This document shows positions 41,405 to 53,439 of a DNA stretch of 64,000 nucleotides, piece by piece (the first letter of the stretch is position 1; every line of letters starts with the position of its first letter). The translations under genes and the position numbers were made by a program. A model generated the notes under the pieces. It was given only the letters and a program-made list of their open reading frames with translations. It ran no database searches and had not been told where the DNA came from. Where the stretch lies: positions 8,331,154-8,395,153 of the forward strand of contig NC_084886.1 of assembly GCF_958979055.1 (NCBI RefSeq), in the 5' to 3' direction. Source of the DNA: Alnus glutinosa (lineage: Eukaryota > Streptophyta > Magnoliopsida > Fagales > Betulaceae).

Positions 41405-41534
41405 CCGAATGTTTAAACTTATTCAAAGTAATCGGGCTGCCAAATGTTCTTGACAGCCCGATTCTCCCCCTGTACAGCGACCAACAACGAAGCTTCCTTA
41501 TTGGGTCAACACCCCTAATTGACAACCCGCGTTC
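41405..41534 (-). other. candidate non-coding 5' exon of the DUF829 gene
   Basis: On the minus strand a 130-bp segment is bounded by a good acceptor (TTCTTGCAG before 41534) and donor (GTAAGA after 41405). It lies 276 bp upstream of the DUF829 start. A further donor-like CAG/GTCAGT occurs near 42625. A spliced 5' UTR is plausible but unproven. Confidence 0.3.
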
Positions 41535-41908
41535 CTGCAAGAAAGTCATATTACAATATTCAAATTATCAAATAACTAAGAAAAGGAATTAACAAAAAGA
41601 ATGTGCTTAAATTAAACTGCGTCCAACTAAGCCTGCCGGTAAAGGGAACCAATCGAAGGACGCCAAGTCGTGGGTTCTACCTAAAAGTGTTAAATTGAAC
41701 CAACTCTTTTCGGGTCATTTTCTGTGGGGACACGACAGCGATGACCCACGTGTCCTGCGGTAAGTTGGGAGAACTTGTACCGAAGCCGGAGGGGAGATCA
41801 AAATACTGTTTTGTCCCTACGAAACCTACTTTTCGACACGTTATCAAGAAAACCTGAAGACCACACGCATCCGTGTCCGTCTCTGTGTCTCCTTTCAGAT
41901 TGCAGAAG

Positions 41909-42042
41909 GCGTAATGTTACACTTCATTTTTGTCATATTTTTGTCTCTCTAAAATTATTGAATTTTTGATATATTATTTTTAAATTTTTATCTAATAATA
42001 ATTTTAAGAGTCAAGGACAATGAAATGATATCCAGCGTTACG
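41909..42042. mobile_element. diverged Mutator-type MITE
   Basis: The left end GCGTAATGTTACAC and a loosely matching inverted right end, plus the core word TTGAATTTTTGATATAT shared with the element at 12538-12718, show a second, older copy of that family. The target duplication is no longer clear. Confidence 0.6.
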
Positions 42043-42583
42043 AAAGAAGGAGTTCAAGAAAACGAATCTAACCCAGACGGTTACGCCAAGGTAACGAATC
42101 TGACGCGAACGTTCTTGAGAGGTGAAGAGGAAAATCGATTTGAGATGACCAATTTGCCCCTATCTCCGTTTCCGTCTCCGAGAGGAAACCGAGTCGAACA
42201 GGAACTCGGTAATCGAGCACGTAATTCCTTCTTTTTTGGGGATAATTTTGAATCACAATAAGCTGGGAATTGAAGTCCCTAATCCTGTTATTTTTTTAGG
42301 GAATTTTTCTGCTTTTTTTTTTTTCTTCAAAATTAGATCGGTAGGGAATTAATTGAACCGGGAACCCTAGAATGTTGAATAAAAATCTTTCAAATTGAAA
42401 TATAAAGAGAATGGAATTGAAAAGGTCGGCAAAGAATGGCAGAAATGGCCAATGCAATTAACGGGTATATCAAATTCAGATATAAATAGAATGAAAAAAG
42501 AACGCACGCCATTGACAATAGAAAGTTGGATACCCAATTGAGAGAGGCCGCAGAGAAAAGCGAATAGTTAAGAATGGGAAGAA

Positions 42584-42615
<32 letters not shown>

Positions 42616-43059
42616 GAGGAACTGACCTGAGAATCTGAGATAGAAAGGGGAAAGGTTTTGCACGGTGTCTTCTTGTCCAACAGATAAAACGAATGAATGA
42701 AAGGAAACAGATTTGTCCCTCCTTCCTATAATATTGGAACAAATAACTCTATAAATTTATATTGATCTCTAGCCATTGTATCTTCACAAACAAATCTTCT
42801 TTAATTTGTTCATAAATAATCCATATTTTAATCTTTGTATCTAAAATTAATAAAGAATTAAACAATGCAGAATATGATAAATAAATCCCATAATATCCTT
42901 ATAAAATGTTCCATGGAAAGGAGGAGAGGATACTGGAATGGAGTCTCTGACAGTTGTTACGTATAATGCTCGTGGGCCGTGGCCGCCCATAAAGATTCTG
43001 TTCATCTGTTTTGGACTTTTTTTAAATTTAGTTTTAAATGGTGCAGGGATTTGCCAGCT

Positions 43060-43960
43060 GACCTCTCTTTTTTTTTCATTCTTTTTCTTTTTTTTTTATT
43101 ATTTTTATAAGTACAAGATAAAAAGAGAACGGACATTAAAAAACTAGAAAAGAAAATGATGATGCCTTTCCCAAAAAAAAAAAAGGGGAAAAAAGGGATC
43201 CCAATAAAACAAAAGAAATGAGAATGCAGCCAAAATGAAATCTAATTACGATCCAATTTGCCACATAATGGATACAGAAGTTTGTATTTTGGTTGACAGA
43301 GCTAGCAGACCAGTTAGATGTGGGGGGAATGAGAGAGTGAATGTGATAAATAGTAGATGCAATACGCTAGTCTTGTGTGATCAAAGAATTCTGTAGAGCT
43401 AAAGTAACAGTAGTAGAATTCCTTTCTAAAATAAAATAAGGTGCATGAAGAGATAGAGTCAAGTTAGTAGCTAGAAGAATGGCAAGAGCTTCTCCATAAA
43501 CTGCTGTACAGGGAGGGTTGATGAGCGAGAAGCAATGTGTAATAGTACTAGAAGAGTCTCTAATAACTGCTACTTGAGCTAAAAAATAATCCCAAATAGT
43601 AGTATTATAGTTTATTTTGATAAAAGGAGAGCTGGGCCTCAGCCAAACCTCAGGGCTTCTTGACAAAGAAGCTTTCCAAGCCATAGAATGCTCCATAACC
43701 AATTTATTAATAGGAGCATAAATAGCAAAACCATGGAGAACTAAATCTTTATGATAAACCTTATTCCTCGAAAACCAAATATGATCACAAGCTACCATAG
43801 CAAAAATTTGAAACAAATGAGAGTCCTTCGAGGGAATGCCTATCCTTGTTGGGTTAAGGATAATAGAAAGTCATTCTGTCATATCTACAATGTGTAAAGC
43901 AAAAATATCCAAAAAGCCAAAAAGATTGGCGCCAAACCACTCTAGCAATATATGTACCAT
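43060..43960 (-). mobile_element. LINE 3' fragment (RNase H-like end), minus strand
   Basis: A minus-strand frame (43367-43816) reads HIWFSRNKVYHKD, PFIKINYNTTIWD and AVYGEALAILLATNLTL, the linker and RNase H-like domain of plant L1-type LINEs. Downstream sequence decays into pyrimidine-rich (reverse poly-A) DNA at about 43066-43100. Some catalytic positions look lost. Boundaries are approximate. Confidence 0.7.
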
Positions 43961-44863
43961 TATTTCAAAAGAAGTAATTAAGTTGTGATTAAAAATTTTT
44001 AGAATTGGTTAATCATCTTCCCAACTCGGGTCTTATATTGAATGTGCATATATTCTTTTTCGAATTTGGCTCAGGTGCTATTTTAATGGTCAAGATTTAA
44101 TTTCAAATTTTTTATAAAAAGGAAAAAGAAAGTAAAATTAAATCTGAATCCTCAAAAAAAAAAAAAAAAACTATTAACACCACCTAAGCCAAATCAAATC
44201 CTTCTTTAGTCCGAGTCAGATCGGAATTTATGCATATCTTTAAAAAGCAACAAAAATGGATAAGAGGATATATACCCACTTTTGAGGTTTTCTATTGTGT
44301 TTGGAAATTCAAAAAAGAATAAAAAATTAGAGCACGTAGAGAACGAAAATATTATTGTTACTTTATAAGATCTTGATGTTTGTTAGGAATAACAAGGAAA
44401 TTTTGTATATTTTATTTGGAAATATTTAAGAAAGGAATCTGATTATTTTTTTTATAAGTAAGAATTCAATAAAAGAAAGGAATCTGATTGTAAAATATTA
44501 CTATTATTCGAGAGTTTTGTTTTCTCTAAAAAAAAACCCGCCTGCATGATTATAATCAAGCTCTTCATACATCAATTATCACCTGGCACAAATAGCCATC
44601 AGGCACCTTAAGCTTGCTTTATGCTCCACTTAATAGAACTATACAAATATCGTTTCAGAGAATAAGGAACCATTATGGTTAACTTTAATACAAGTTCTCT
44701 AAGAATACCATAATTTGGCACGATTGCTTTCAGACACTAGAACCTGCTCTGCTTTATACACAACTTTTCAATTATTCCTATCTACTGTGGTAATTCAACA
44801 AGTAGCTCCACAATGTAAGAGCGGAAAGGACAATCGGATGAGAGAAAAATGTATGTATTAAAC
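43961..44863. other. intergenic DNA between LINE fragment and FAD synthetase gene
   Basis: AT-rich; A-run at about 44153-44170; includes the micro-insertion listed separately. The part nearest 44863 presumably holds the FAD synthetase 3' UTR. Confidence 0.35.
44428..44489 (-). mobile_element. 28-bp LINE-tail micro-insertion with 17-bp target duplication
   Basis: An identical 17-bp word (AAGAAAGGAATCTGATT) occurs at 44428-44444 and 44473-44489. Between them lie 28 bp starting with a T-run followed by ATAAGTAAGAATTCAATAA, the reverse complement of the local LINE family's 3' terminus. Confidence 0.75.
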
Positions 44864-47699
44864 TTAATCACCAAATTCAATACGGAAGAGCCGCAAGGCT
44901 TGATTACCAACAATATTACATGTATCTACCTCATCCATTTCAATATGGACATGTGTAATGTCAATCACCACTTTACAAGCTACTACTTTCTCCTCACCTA
45001 CAACAATGGAACACTTCCCATATAGACCTTCCTTTGGTGCTAGATTTAACAAACAAGACTTTGGGACTGATACCCTACTTCCGTTGCTACTCAATCCTTC
45101 CTCATTGTTTGCCATCAATATAAGACGATGTTTACGACCCAAAAGCTCAGAAACATACCTCATATCCCCCACGGCGAGGGCACGGCGAACACGGGTAGAT
45201 GACACTTGTCCTCTCTCTTTTGAATCACTGGCATTTATATTTCTGGCATATTCGTTCTTGTCCATAACAGACTTTATTATGCAAGCCTCAATACCATACT
45301 CCTCACACAGCCTTGCCAGCTCTAATGCATCTCCAGCAGCTCTATATCCAAATCGGTAATTCTCACCTGCCAAAATTTCCCATCAGGCCATCTAATTTAG
45401 TCATCAAGAGAATTTCTAACTGATAAATGATGCAACAAAATGAACAATCGAATTCTCAATTATATTCACCTGCAACAACTCCACCTACTCCAAGCTCTAT
45501 TGATAACTTCTCAACAAATTGTCGAGGGGTGAGATGGCGAACACTGGAAAATTCAATTTGAAACTCTGCTGGAGCCATGTCACTACAGTATGGGGCCCAA
45601 GAGGAAAGAACTCGCTTGCGGTCACATTTAGCAACGATAGGAGCCCTGTTCAAACGTAAATTTTTTTTTAAAAAAAAATCATTTAAGTTATTGGTGTTCA
45701 CAGCTTGGATATCTGGAAGAATGTATAAGGGCAAAGGGCATTGCAAATGAAAGAAATGATTTTCCTCAAAACATAAAGACAAATCATATCTATGTATATG
45801 GGCAAAGGGCATTGCAAATGAAAGAAATGATTTTCCTCAAAACATAAAGACAGATCATATCTATTTCCCATAAGACAAGTCACTCTTTCGTGTATTAAAC
45901 ATAGCATGTTAATAAGTACTAAGAAAAAGAAGAAAATATCCTGAAACTATTTTAAGGTTATTGATGCTTGTACATGAAATTGGCAGAATTTTGTAAACTT
46001 TAACTTATTTACTTGAAAAAGAGGTAAAAATAATTAATTTAACGCATGGAATCCTTTAAAACATAATAAACTTTTAGTATTTTAACATCCATTATTGTTA
46101 AACTCCCATTATTCTAAAGCCTTTAGCCCACCTATATTAATGATCAAAAATCCTAATCTCCAAATCGTAGGGCTGTGTTACAATCACTAAGATTCAATAG
46201 CGATAATATTTGTATGTTTTAGAAATAAAATAGGAAAAATTACTGATCTAATCTAGGTTTGCATTTGTACCAAACAAATACCTGGGGTACCAAAATTATC
46301 CTGCAAATCCATGGAGTAAGTTAAATTGTCCAAAGTGGCCCCTATTGATCATATGGTAGACGGAGACCGTTAAACTTTCATGTCAACACCTTTCTCAGCA
46401 AAACACGTGACATAATTGATGAGTCAGCCAACTTTGTTGCCACGTCAATTAGAAAAGCCACGTAACTAAAGAAAGACACATCAAGATCAAATTAAAAGCA
46501 TGAAAAGAACAAAAAAAAGAAGCAAAAAAAGGTGGGTGGAGGCCTCCATAGGTTGGTGGCCACCACCCCTCACATTTGGTAGGGACAGCTGCTCCTCAGA
46601 TCAACAAGGGGCGGCCATCTCTTATGTGGGAGAGCTACAGCCCCTTGCAGATGTGAGGGGCACTCACCCCTTGTTGATCTAAGGAGTGGCCACCCCTCCA
46701 AGATGGGAAAGGCCGCCATCCTTCACAAATAAAGGGCACCACCCCTCCTAGATATGCAGGATGGCTGCCCCTTACAGATGAGAGGTAGCAGCCGCCACTT
46801 TATGGAGGTACTACCCTTTTTTATTTGATGCTGACATGTCTTTCATTAATGACATGGCCTTTCTGATTGACGTGGCACTGATGTGTATCGTTCTACGTGA
46901 CAACAAGGTTGGCTGACTCATCAATTATGCCATGAGAGGTAGTCGAGTACTTTTTTGTAATTTTTTTGCCTTTTTATTTGATGCTGACAAGTCTTTCATT
47001 AATTTCGTGGCCTTTTAATTTCCTTTTTATTTGATGCTAATGTGTATCACCCGACGTGGCAACAAGGTGGCTGACTCATTAATTATGCCATGTGTAATGG
47101 AGAGAGGTGCTGATGTGGAGGTTTAACAGTTGCCCTCTACCATATGGACGTCAAGGATCATTTTGGACAGTCAATTTACCCAAGGATCTGCCCGATATTC
47201 ATCTCTTAAGCTATCCCATACCAAATCCCAAAGTTGTAAAGTTATATCCACCAGCCTGTCTCAAATATAGATCACTTCCTAACCCTTTTCTGCTGGCAAA
47301 TAGGAATGTAATGTTTCAAACCACAAACTAGCCTCAAAAACAGAACCACATAAATATATAACTAAAGCAAAGCTTTATTAACTATAGACACACAAAATTA
47401 TGCAAATGGTCGTACTTCAACCAGTTTTACTTCTGCATGATACAAAGACAACTTTTTATACCTCAAATCATAGAGAAAGAAGACTTCCAATAAACAAATA
47501 ATAAAGATAAATAATATCCATACCTAGGTTCCCATCCAAGTACTTCTGCCATTCCAACAAATGATAAAAGAAATGGGCGCCCAACCTTCGCTGCTTTTAT
47601 AGCAAGTTCTCTATGACCAACGTGAAGGGCATCGAACTTTCCCAATGCTACTATTCCTCCTAGAAATGATAACGGACCCGTTAATTATATTTCTTGGGA

Positions 47700-47731
<32 letters not shown>

Positions 47732-50700
47732 GTATGTATGTATGTTATGTATGGAAAGAGATATAGAGGACTGCTAACATACTATATCAGCGTACACTAA
47801 CTTCGCATTCAACTCACTTTTACTTGGACAGACCGAGAGAGATTGGCCCTCATTTTTAATCAATCTTGAGAAAATTTAGTCTTCTACCTGAAGAGTTAAA
47901 GCACTCTTATCTTTCTCTAGTTTGTCTCTTTCCCTCCTATTATGAAGTGCTTAGTAGGAAAGAAGGCCCTTCATTTCCGTGGAAGAATATATGGTGTGCT
48001 AAGGCTCCGACAAGGGTGGCGTTCTTTGTATGGTCTGCAGCTTTAGGAAAAATACTGACCCATGACAATCTGCGAAAGATGAATATTGTGGTTATTGAGT
48101 GGTGTTGTATGTGTAAAAAGAAGAGGGAGGCTATTGATCATCTGTTACTTCACTGCGACACCGCCCGTGAGCTTTGGAGCTTTATGTTTTCTTTATTTGG
48201 AGTTGAGTGAGTCATGCCACAAACGGTGCTGGATTTGTTGACTACTTGTGGTGCGTCTTTTGGGCATGGCCTAGCTAAAAAAGCTTGGCGGTTAGTTCCC
48301 CACTGTGTTTTGTGGAATATTTGGCGGGAGCGGAATGCGAGGCTTTTTGAAGATGTAGAGACTGTAATGGTAGTGTTAAGGAAGCGTGTGCTTAACACGC
48401 TATTTCTTTGGTTAGTGTCCAGTCTTTGCCATCTAGGTGTTTTTACTTTTGTAAACTTTCTAAATTTATTACCTGTTCCTCCCTTTTAGGGGCGCTCTTG
48501 TATACTTCCCGTGTATTAGAGTTGCGCCCCTCTGCGCTTTATTGATGAATTTGAAATTACTTATCAAAAAAAAAAAATAGTAATGATGCAAGATAAGGAA
48601 AGAATATTTGGTCCTTAGATTTGTTTAGGGTTATAAATTATTTAGGTTTTTAGTATTTAATTTATGTTTGAAGAGTCGGTGTAATTTTGTAATTGTTATT
48701 ATGTTTTATTTAATTTAAGAGTCAGTGTTATTAATGGGGCTTGGCCCAAAGTCAGTCACATTAGGATTAGGTTTTTTCAGTCTATTTAATTCAACTTTTG
48801 TACTCTTTATGGGGACAAAATATGATGAATGAAAACAGATGTTTTGTTTTAGATGTGATTTCTCTTTTCTTTTGGTGGAGAGACTCTGCCAAGGCCAGCG
48901 AGACTCTAGTTCAACCTATCCTCATCGTTATAGCCTCTTCATGTCAATGAAACAACAAAGCCTCAAGTGGCATGAATGGATCACTAAATGCATTTGAAAC
49001 CCCAAATGCTCCACATCATCTGATATTTATTGATAATACTCAACAAATCCAAAGTTTAAAACTTGTGATCCATAGGCATTTGATTCTAAAAAGGGATAGC
49101 TTTTAGAAGTTAATAAAACTTTCACATATAAACTATCAAAAATACTATTTTGCATTCCTACTGCTCTAAATGTAATGATCCACATGCATTTGATTCCATA
49201 ATAATAGAAGATTCTAGGAGTTAATTAACCTTTCCATATAACTTATTGAAAAGATCTCTTTGCATTGCTAGAAAAATGAGCAATACCTAGTTAATGGTCA
49301 GGAGAAAATTTTAAAAAAGAAAAACTATAAACACTATTAAGGCACATGGAGAAACAACTAGAAAGAGTTTGACCAAATCAAAAAGGAAAAAAAAAAATGC
49401 TCCAAAGCATGATTGCTTTTCCATTTACAGTATTAAATAATTAAAACAACATTAGTTATATATATGGATATAAATACAGGAGAACGGATAAAACAGGATG
49501 AAAGAAACCTGCCACTGGGGACAATCCTTCCGATGGAAGCTCGTGATCCTCTTCTCGTTGGCTTTGCAGAAAGAGAAGCAAATCAGATTCTTGACCAAAA
49601 CATGAGAAGCAACATATATATATATAGGATAGGTTTATAGTGTAATGATTTTACATTACAACCTTTTCAGAAACCAAAGAGGGATCTTCTGTTCTGCATA
49701 TACTTTAAATTGTAGTTACAGAATCGTAAGATGTCATTATTTGGGTCTGATATGAAAATTCACTTCTTTCAATTGCTTTTACATATTAAGGCTCAATTAT
49801 GTGGACTCCACATTTCAGCCAAACTATATGGTTCTAATGAGAAAGCAGACGATAAAAAAAAAAATATATCTGTTTTCATTTGCAACATTTTGTTTAAACA
49901 CTTACATATCAACACGTAATTAATTCAAGTCGATGAAAAAATATTTTTTCCCTAACAGATACTTAGGAGATCTACATCTAGTGCCCAACAATTGACTGTT
50001 TTCAAGCCCCTAAAAAACTCAAAGTTCATAGTAGTATTATCGAGTCCCTAGAATATCTCCCACCGGGCGTTTATGAATAGGGAATTACTTAACAATTTTG
50101 GCATTAGATCCTTTCAAGTAGTTTCAACAGTCTATTGCTATTAATAATTTCTCCAGATACTTGTACACCACCATAAGACTCCTAAAAGATTTAACATTGA
50201 AGGCCCTATTGCATCTTGCATGAGTGACAACCATATATAAATGTGTACTTGTGTATGAATCTGAATTACTTTCACTCCACATTTTCTTACAAACCAAACA
50301 GAGGACAAAGCAATAGTCGAACCAATGAAAACAAAATCGAATAGAACAGCACCTAAAACAATCAGGAAGTAATGGAATTGTATAATTAAGCCGACATTTT
50401 TCATGTCTCACACAAACCAAAAATTCCACATTTTCTCAGCCACTAAAACAGAGGAGCGAACGTCAAAATTTCAAGCAATATTAGAAACGCGATAGAATAG
50501 AAATGAACCTAAAGCAATCGGAAAATGCAGGAAAGTCTCCAGGCGACTTGGAGTGAATGCTATAAGAAGAAGAAGCTGTGCGCTGCAATCGACGACGGTG
50601 GTGGTAGTGGTAGTGGTAGTGGTGATGAGTCGCAGCGAGAATGGGTGTTGAGGAAGGGTTGGGAGGGCACGCGCACGAGAGCTGAACGACTCGCGCGCTG

Positions 50701-50777
50701 TAAAACCCCAACCCTAATCCCAAGCGCGGGTCGCACTCTCGCAGGTGGTGCGAGAGACGAGAGCCGCCAGCCAACAT
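44864..50777 (-). CDS. RIBF1: FAD synthetase, plastid type, five exons
   Basis: Makes FAD from FMN and ATP. Exons 50509-50777, 49509-49561, 47524-47659, 45470-45645 and 44864-45366 join in phase with GT-AG introns to 378 aa (Arabidopsis RIBF1/2 are about 350-370 aa). The N-terminal about 90 residues start MLAGGSRLS and are basic, Ser-rich and His-rich, fitting a transit peptide. The nucleotidyltransferase core follows: [16 protein letters not shown] (HVGH at 120-123), [52 protein letters not shown], and VSSTRVR (266-272). The C-terminal RibF riboflavin-kinase domain is reduced, as in plant RIBF proteins, which lack kinase activity. Exon 2 is only 53 nt and uses an AAAG acceptor; I placed it by conservation of SQRE and [12 protein letters not shown]. 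Symbol RIBF1 versus RIBF2 is uncertain. Confidence 0.92.
45722..45870. repeat. 71-bp tandem duplication in a RIBF intron
   Basis: The unit containing GGGCAAAGGGCATTGC starts at 45729 and again at 45800, nearly identical; it lies just upstream of the exon 4 acceptor in the intron between exons 3 and 4. Confidence 0.85.
46305..47195. mobile_element. non-autonomous element with long inverted repeats in a RIBF intron
   Basis: The left arm (about 46305-46470) and right arm (about 47040-47195) are inverted copies: for example CATATGGTAGA and TCTACCATATG, and TGAGTCAGCCAAC and GTTGGCTGACTCA. Part of the right arm is repeated in tandem (TTATTTGATG at 46821, 46974 and 47027; period 153 for the first two). 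The GC-rich centre (about 46530-46800) is full of GGTGGCC/GGCCACC words. Mutator-like or foldback element; end points approximate. Confidence 0.65.
47702..47742. repeat. (TAGA)n/(TATG)n microsatellite
   Basis: Tandem tetranucleotides in the intron between exons 2 and 3 of the FAD synthetase gene. Confidence 0.85.
47840..48578 (+). mobile_element. 5'-truncated LINE (zinc-binding RT end) in a RIBF intron
   Basis: The plus-strand frame reads [20 protein letters not shown] and [21 protein letters not shown], the zf-RVT (reverse-transcriptase zinc-binding) domain of plant LINEs, then after a stop [21 protein letters not shown] and a short 3' UTR ending ATTACTTATC plus poly-A (48566-48578). It sits antisense in the RIBF intron. 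Its last about 210 bp are nearly identical to 58080-58300. Confidence 0.85.
48579..49508. other. remainder of the RIBF exon 2-3 intron
   Basis: AT-rich intronic DNA beyond the LINE tail. Nothing else recognised. Confidence 0.4.
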
Positions 50778-52204
50778 TATCGTCAGTTGCTACAAAGAAA
50801 GAACAAATGTATTTATGTTCACGAGTTTGTTCGTGGACATTTTGCTGTGTTCGAGCTGGGGCATGTTAATCAATCAAAGTAAAAACTTCTTTGTCCAAGT
50901 TGAGTTTGACTTGTATGGTCCTTCCAATCAATTAAGCTACCACTAGTTTCTGTATAAAAGGTATGAAATTGTGTCAAAATTCTTCTATAAAAACCAGCAT
51001 TTCTTTTCGTATTTATTATATACCCGTTGACGTCATATATTTTTTTAAAAAAATAAAAAATAAAAAATAATTTTTAAATTAATCTTTATTAAATAAAAAT
51101 ATTAAAAATTAATTTAAAGTGTCACGTCAATACTGTGAGACAATTATAAATATAAAATACAAATTTAATGATAATTTTCATTACCACGTCAAAAAATTAA
51201 CACGTGAAATCATGTTGTAACACTCTTATTTAGCTACTCACTTGTCTAGTTAATATACCAAATAAGAGCCTTTCTTTTCACTAGATAAATCAAAACACAG
51301 TCGTTTCACTTACACAAAATTCTAATTAAAACAGTAGTTAAATTACACCACTATGTAATTAAATCTAGACCTACCTATAACTTTCTACATTTTGGAAAAC
51401 TAAACGACGTTTCTTGATGCTTGTTGATTATTAGTGGAAGACGAAAAATCAATAATCACTAATTGTTCGAATCAAGATGCATTTTGATGTTAAGTTTAAT
51501 TAACTCTCTTTGTCTCCTAGGATTAGGATTCTCTACAATTTAAAAAAAAAAAAAAAATTAAAATCTCAAATTATATGAATTTAGACCCTTTTTTTACATC
51601 AAACGACGTGAAAAATGCTACATATTAAAAATATGACATTTTATTGAGGTAAAAAAAAAAAAAAAAAAAATCATTCCAAAATGCTTTTTATTCACTTTTA
51701 AAGAAACGCTTATTCTTTACTAAACCAAAAGACAATTTTTTTACTCAAAACGTTTCTACGACATAAAGTGTAAGAACTTGATAAAAATAACTCAATTCTC
51801 ATTATTAACATGTCACATTTTTAATAGATAGTATTTTTTACGTCGTTCGAAGCATGAAACAACCTAAATTAACATAATTTATGAATCAACAATTTTAAAG
51901 AAATTGTAAAAAATCCCGATACCTGTCGTGTATCATTTATGTTAATCACAAGCACTAAAATAATTAATTACTACATGCGGTGGCGTTTCACACTTACAAT
52001 GCTTCGGAAAACTAAACTGAGTTTCTTCGTTTTTGTTGATTTTTGTTGGAAGACGAAAATAAATACTCTTGGAGAGTCGGAGACTTCGATTTCATCCGCC
52101 AAAAACTCTCCAACACTGCTAGCTCTCTCTCTCTCTCATCTATGTTTGCATGTTATATGTTTGAGAGAAAAACAATGAAATGGATCGTGACATGCGTAAG
52201 GTAA
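50778..52204. other. intergenic DNA upstream of the FAD synthetase gene
   Basis: Promoter side of RIBF followed by AT-rich DNA with A-runs at about 51541-51557 and 51651-51670. A CT run at about 52122-52138. No gene recognised. Confidence 0.4.
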
Positions 52205-52510
52205 GAACAAGATAGCTTCGATGCTAAGGATATTAGAAAAAGATGAAAAGAATTTGACGGAGTTTCAAAAAGCGCCTTCAGAAGTTAGGGAGAAATGTTT
52301 TGGTCGAACCTTTCGTTCTTTCACACTATCTGACGATTGCAATTAAGCCAAGAAGAAGCTGGCTTAATAGCATCCTCAAATAGTGTTGGGAGAACGAAAG
52401 ATTCGACCAAAACCTTTCTTCTTCGCTTCTGGATGCACTTTTTGGAACTCCATTAAATTCTTTATATCTTTTAGTGATATCCTTAACATCCAAGCTACTT
52501 ATTCCTGCAA
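52205..52510. other. long imperfect hairpin (inverted repeat), nature unknown
   Basis: The left arm (about 52205-52345) and right arm (about 52362-52510) are inverted copies. TAGCTTCGATGCTAAGGATAT pairs with ATATCCTTAACATCCAAGCTA, GTTTTGGTCGAACCTTTCGTTC pairs with GAACGAAAGATTCGACCAAAAC, and AATTAAGCC/GGCTTAAT close the loop around AAGAAGAAGCT. The expected transcript on either strand is a foldback of about 300 nt. It could be a young MIRNA/siRNA locus, an inverted duplication, or a MITE; no target duplication seen. Confidence 0.6.
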
Positions 52511-53439
52511 TATGGATGTCACAACCCGTTAACTTTTCTTTTCTTTTTTTTCTTTGTTTATGGCTTTTAACACAGCAAATGCAAATATATTAGAAAGAGA
52601 GAGATAGGGAGTACCATCAACATGGCTTTCTCGTCTTCCGGATAAACATTGTCAATAATATTTTCACCGGCTAATCCATTCTGATCCGAGTTCATCAGAC
52701 AGTTTAGGGTCTGACAGACGTAAAAACTAAAAAGAATGGACAGGCATTCTTATTCACCTGAGGATTCTTATGCTGACAGAAACGGGAAGATTCTGACGTT
52801 GATAGGCATCATAAAAGTGATTAGAGAAGCCACGTATTCATCTTCCCAACTTCAAACATGCACAACCAGTAAGCCATGGAAGTTACGTTAATAGTTTTGC
52901 CAATGTTCCTTCCACCCTATGCAAGGCATCTCTAGTTTCTCGACTTAAATTACACTGATTTTCTTTCTAGTATATGTTGCTTGTCTCGTCTGCTTGATGA
53001 AAATTGTGCCAAATTGTCAGCAAATGGGGCGGCCTTTAGTATGTAATGCTACTCAAAAAAACAAATTGAATATGTGCTGTTGATGGTATCATTCAAAACC
53101 AGCAGTTGTATGACTTGTAGACAACTCGGTCTTTCATTAACGTAACTGGATCTATATTGAAATTGATATACATACTTTCATTTCCAGGCTCTGTAATGTA
53201 CCAAATCGCTTGCAACACCAAAACTCCTCACAATTTTCTATATGCAACAACAACTCGCGTTGATAAATAGAAAAGAGGAAACAAAATGATGATTCAATAA
53301 AACTGTGTTTGAATGATCAACAATTATCATTGAGCTGCTCCTTTCCCTACAACTTTCTCGTGTCTTTAACAGTACCTTCACGATTTCCGAAGATGGAAAA
53401 CAGACGGGGCCTCAATAATTGAGACAAATATAACCCCAT
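52511..53439. other. intergenic DNA downstream of the myosin gene
   Basis: No gene recognised. The part next to 53439 presumably holds the myosin 3' UTR. Confidence 0.4.

Larger units (their letters stand above)
41129..43059. other. upstream region of the DUF829 gene
   Basis: Apart from the candidate 5' exon and a MITE, it contains a GA microsatellite (about 42592-42615) and AT-rich sequence. No independent gene recognised. Confidence 0.35.

Noticed and set aside
41283-41549. 88-aa minus-strand frame upstream of the DUF829 gene
   Set aside because: Not in phase with a conserved N-terminus and no domain; part of it is better explained as a possible untranslated exon.
41625-41700. tRNA-like reading of a segment with GGGTTCTACC
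   Set aside because: No cloverleaf can be built by eye: acceptor and anticodon stems do not pair. No tRNA gene was recognised anywhere in the window.
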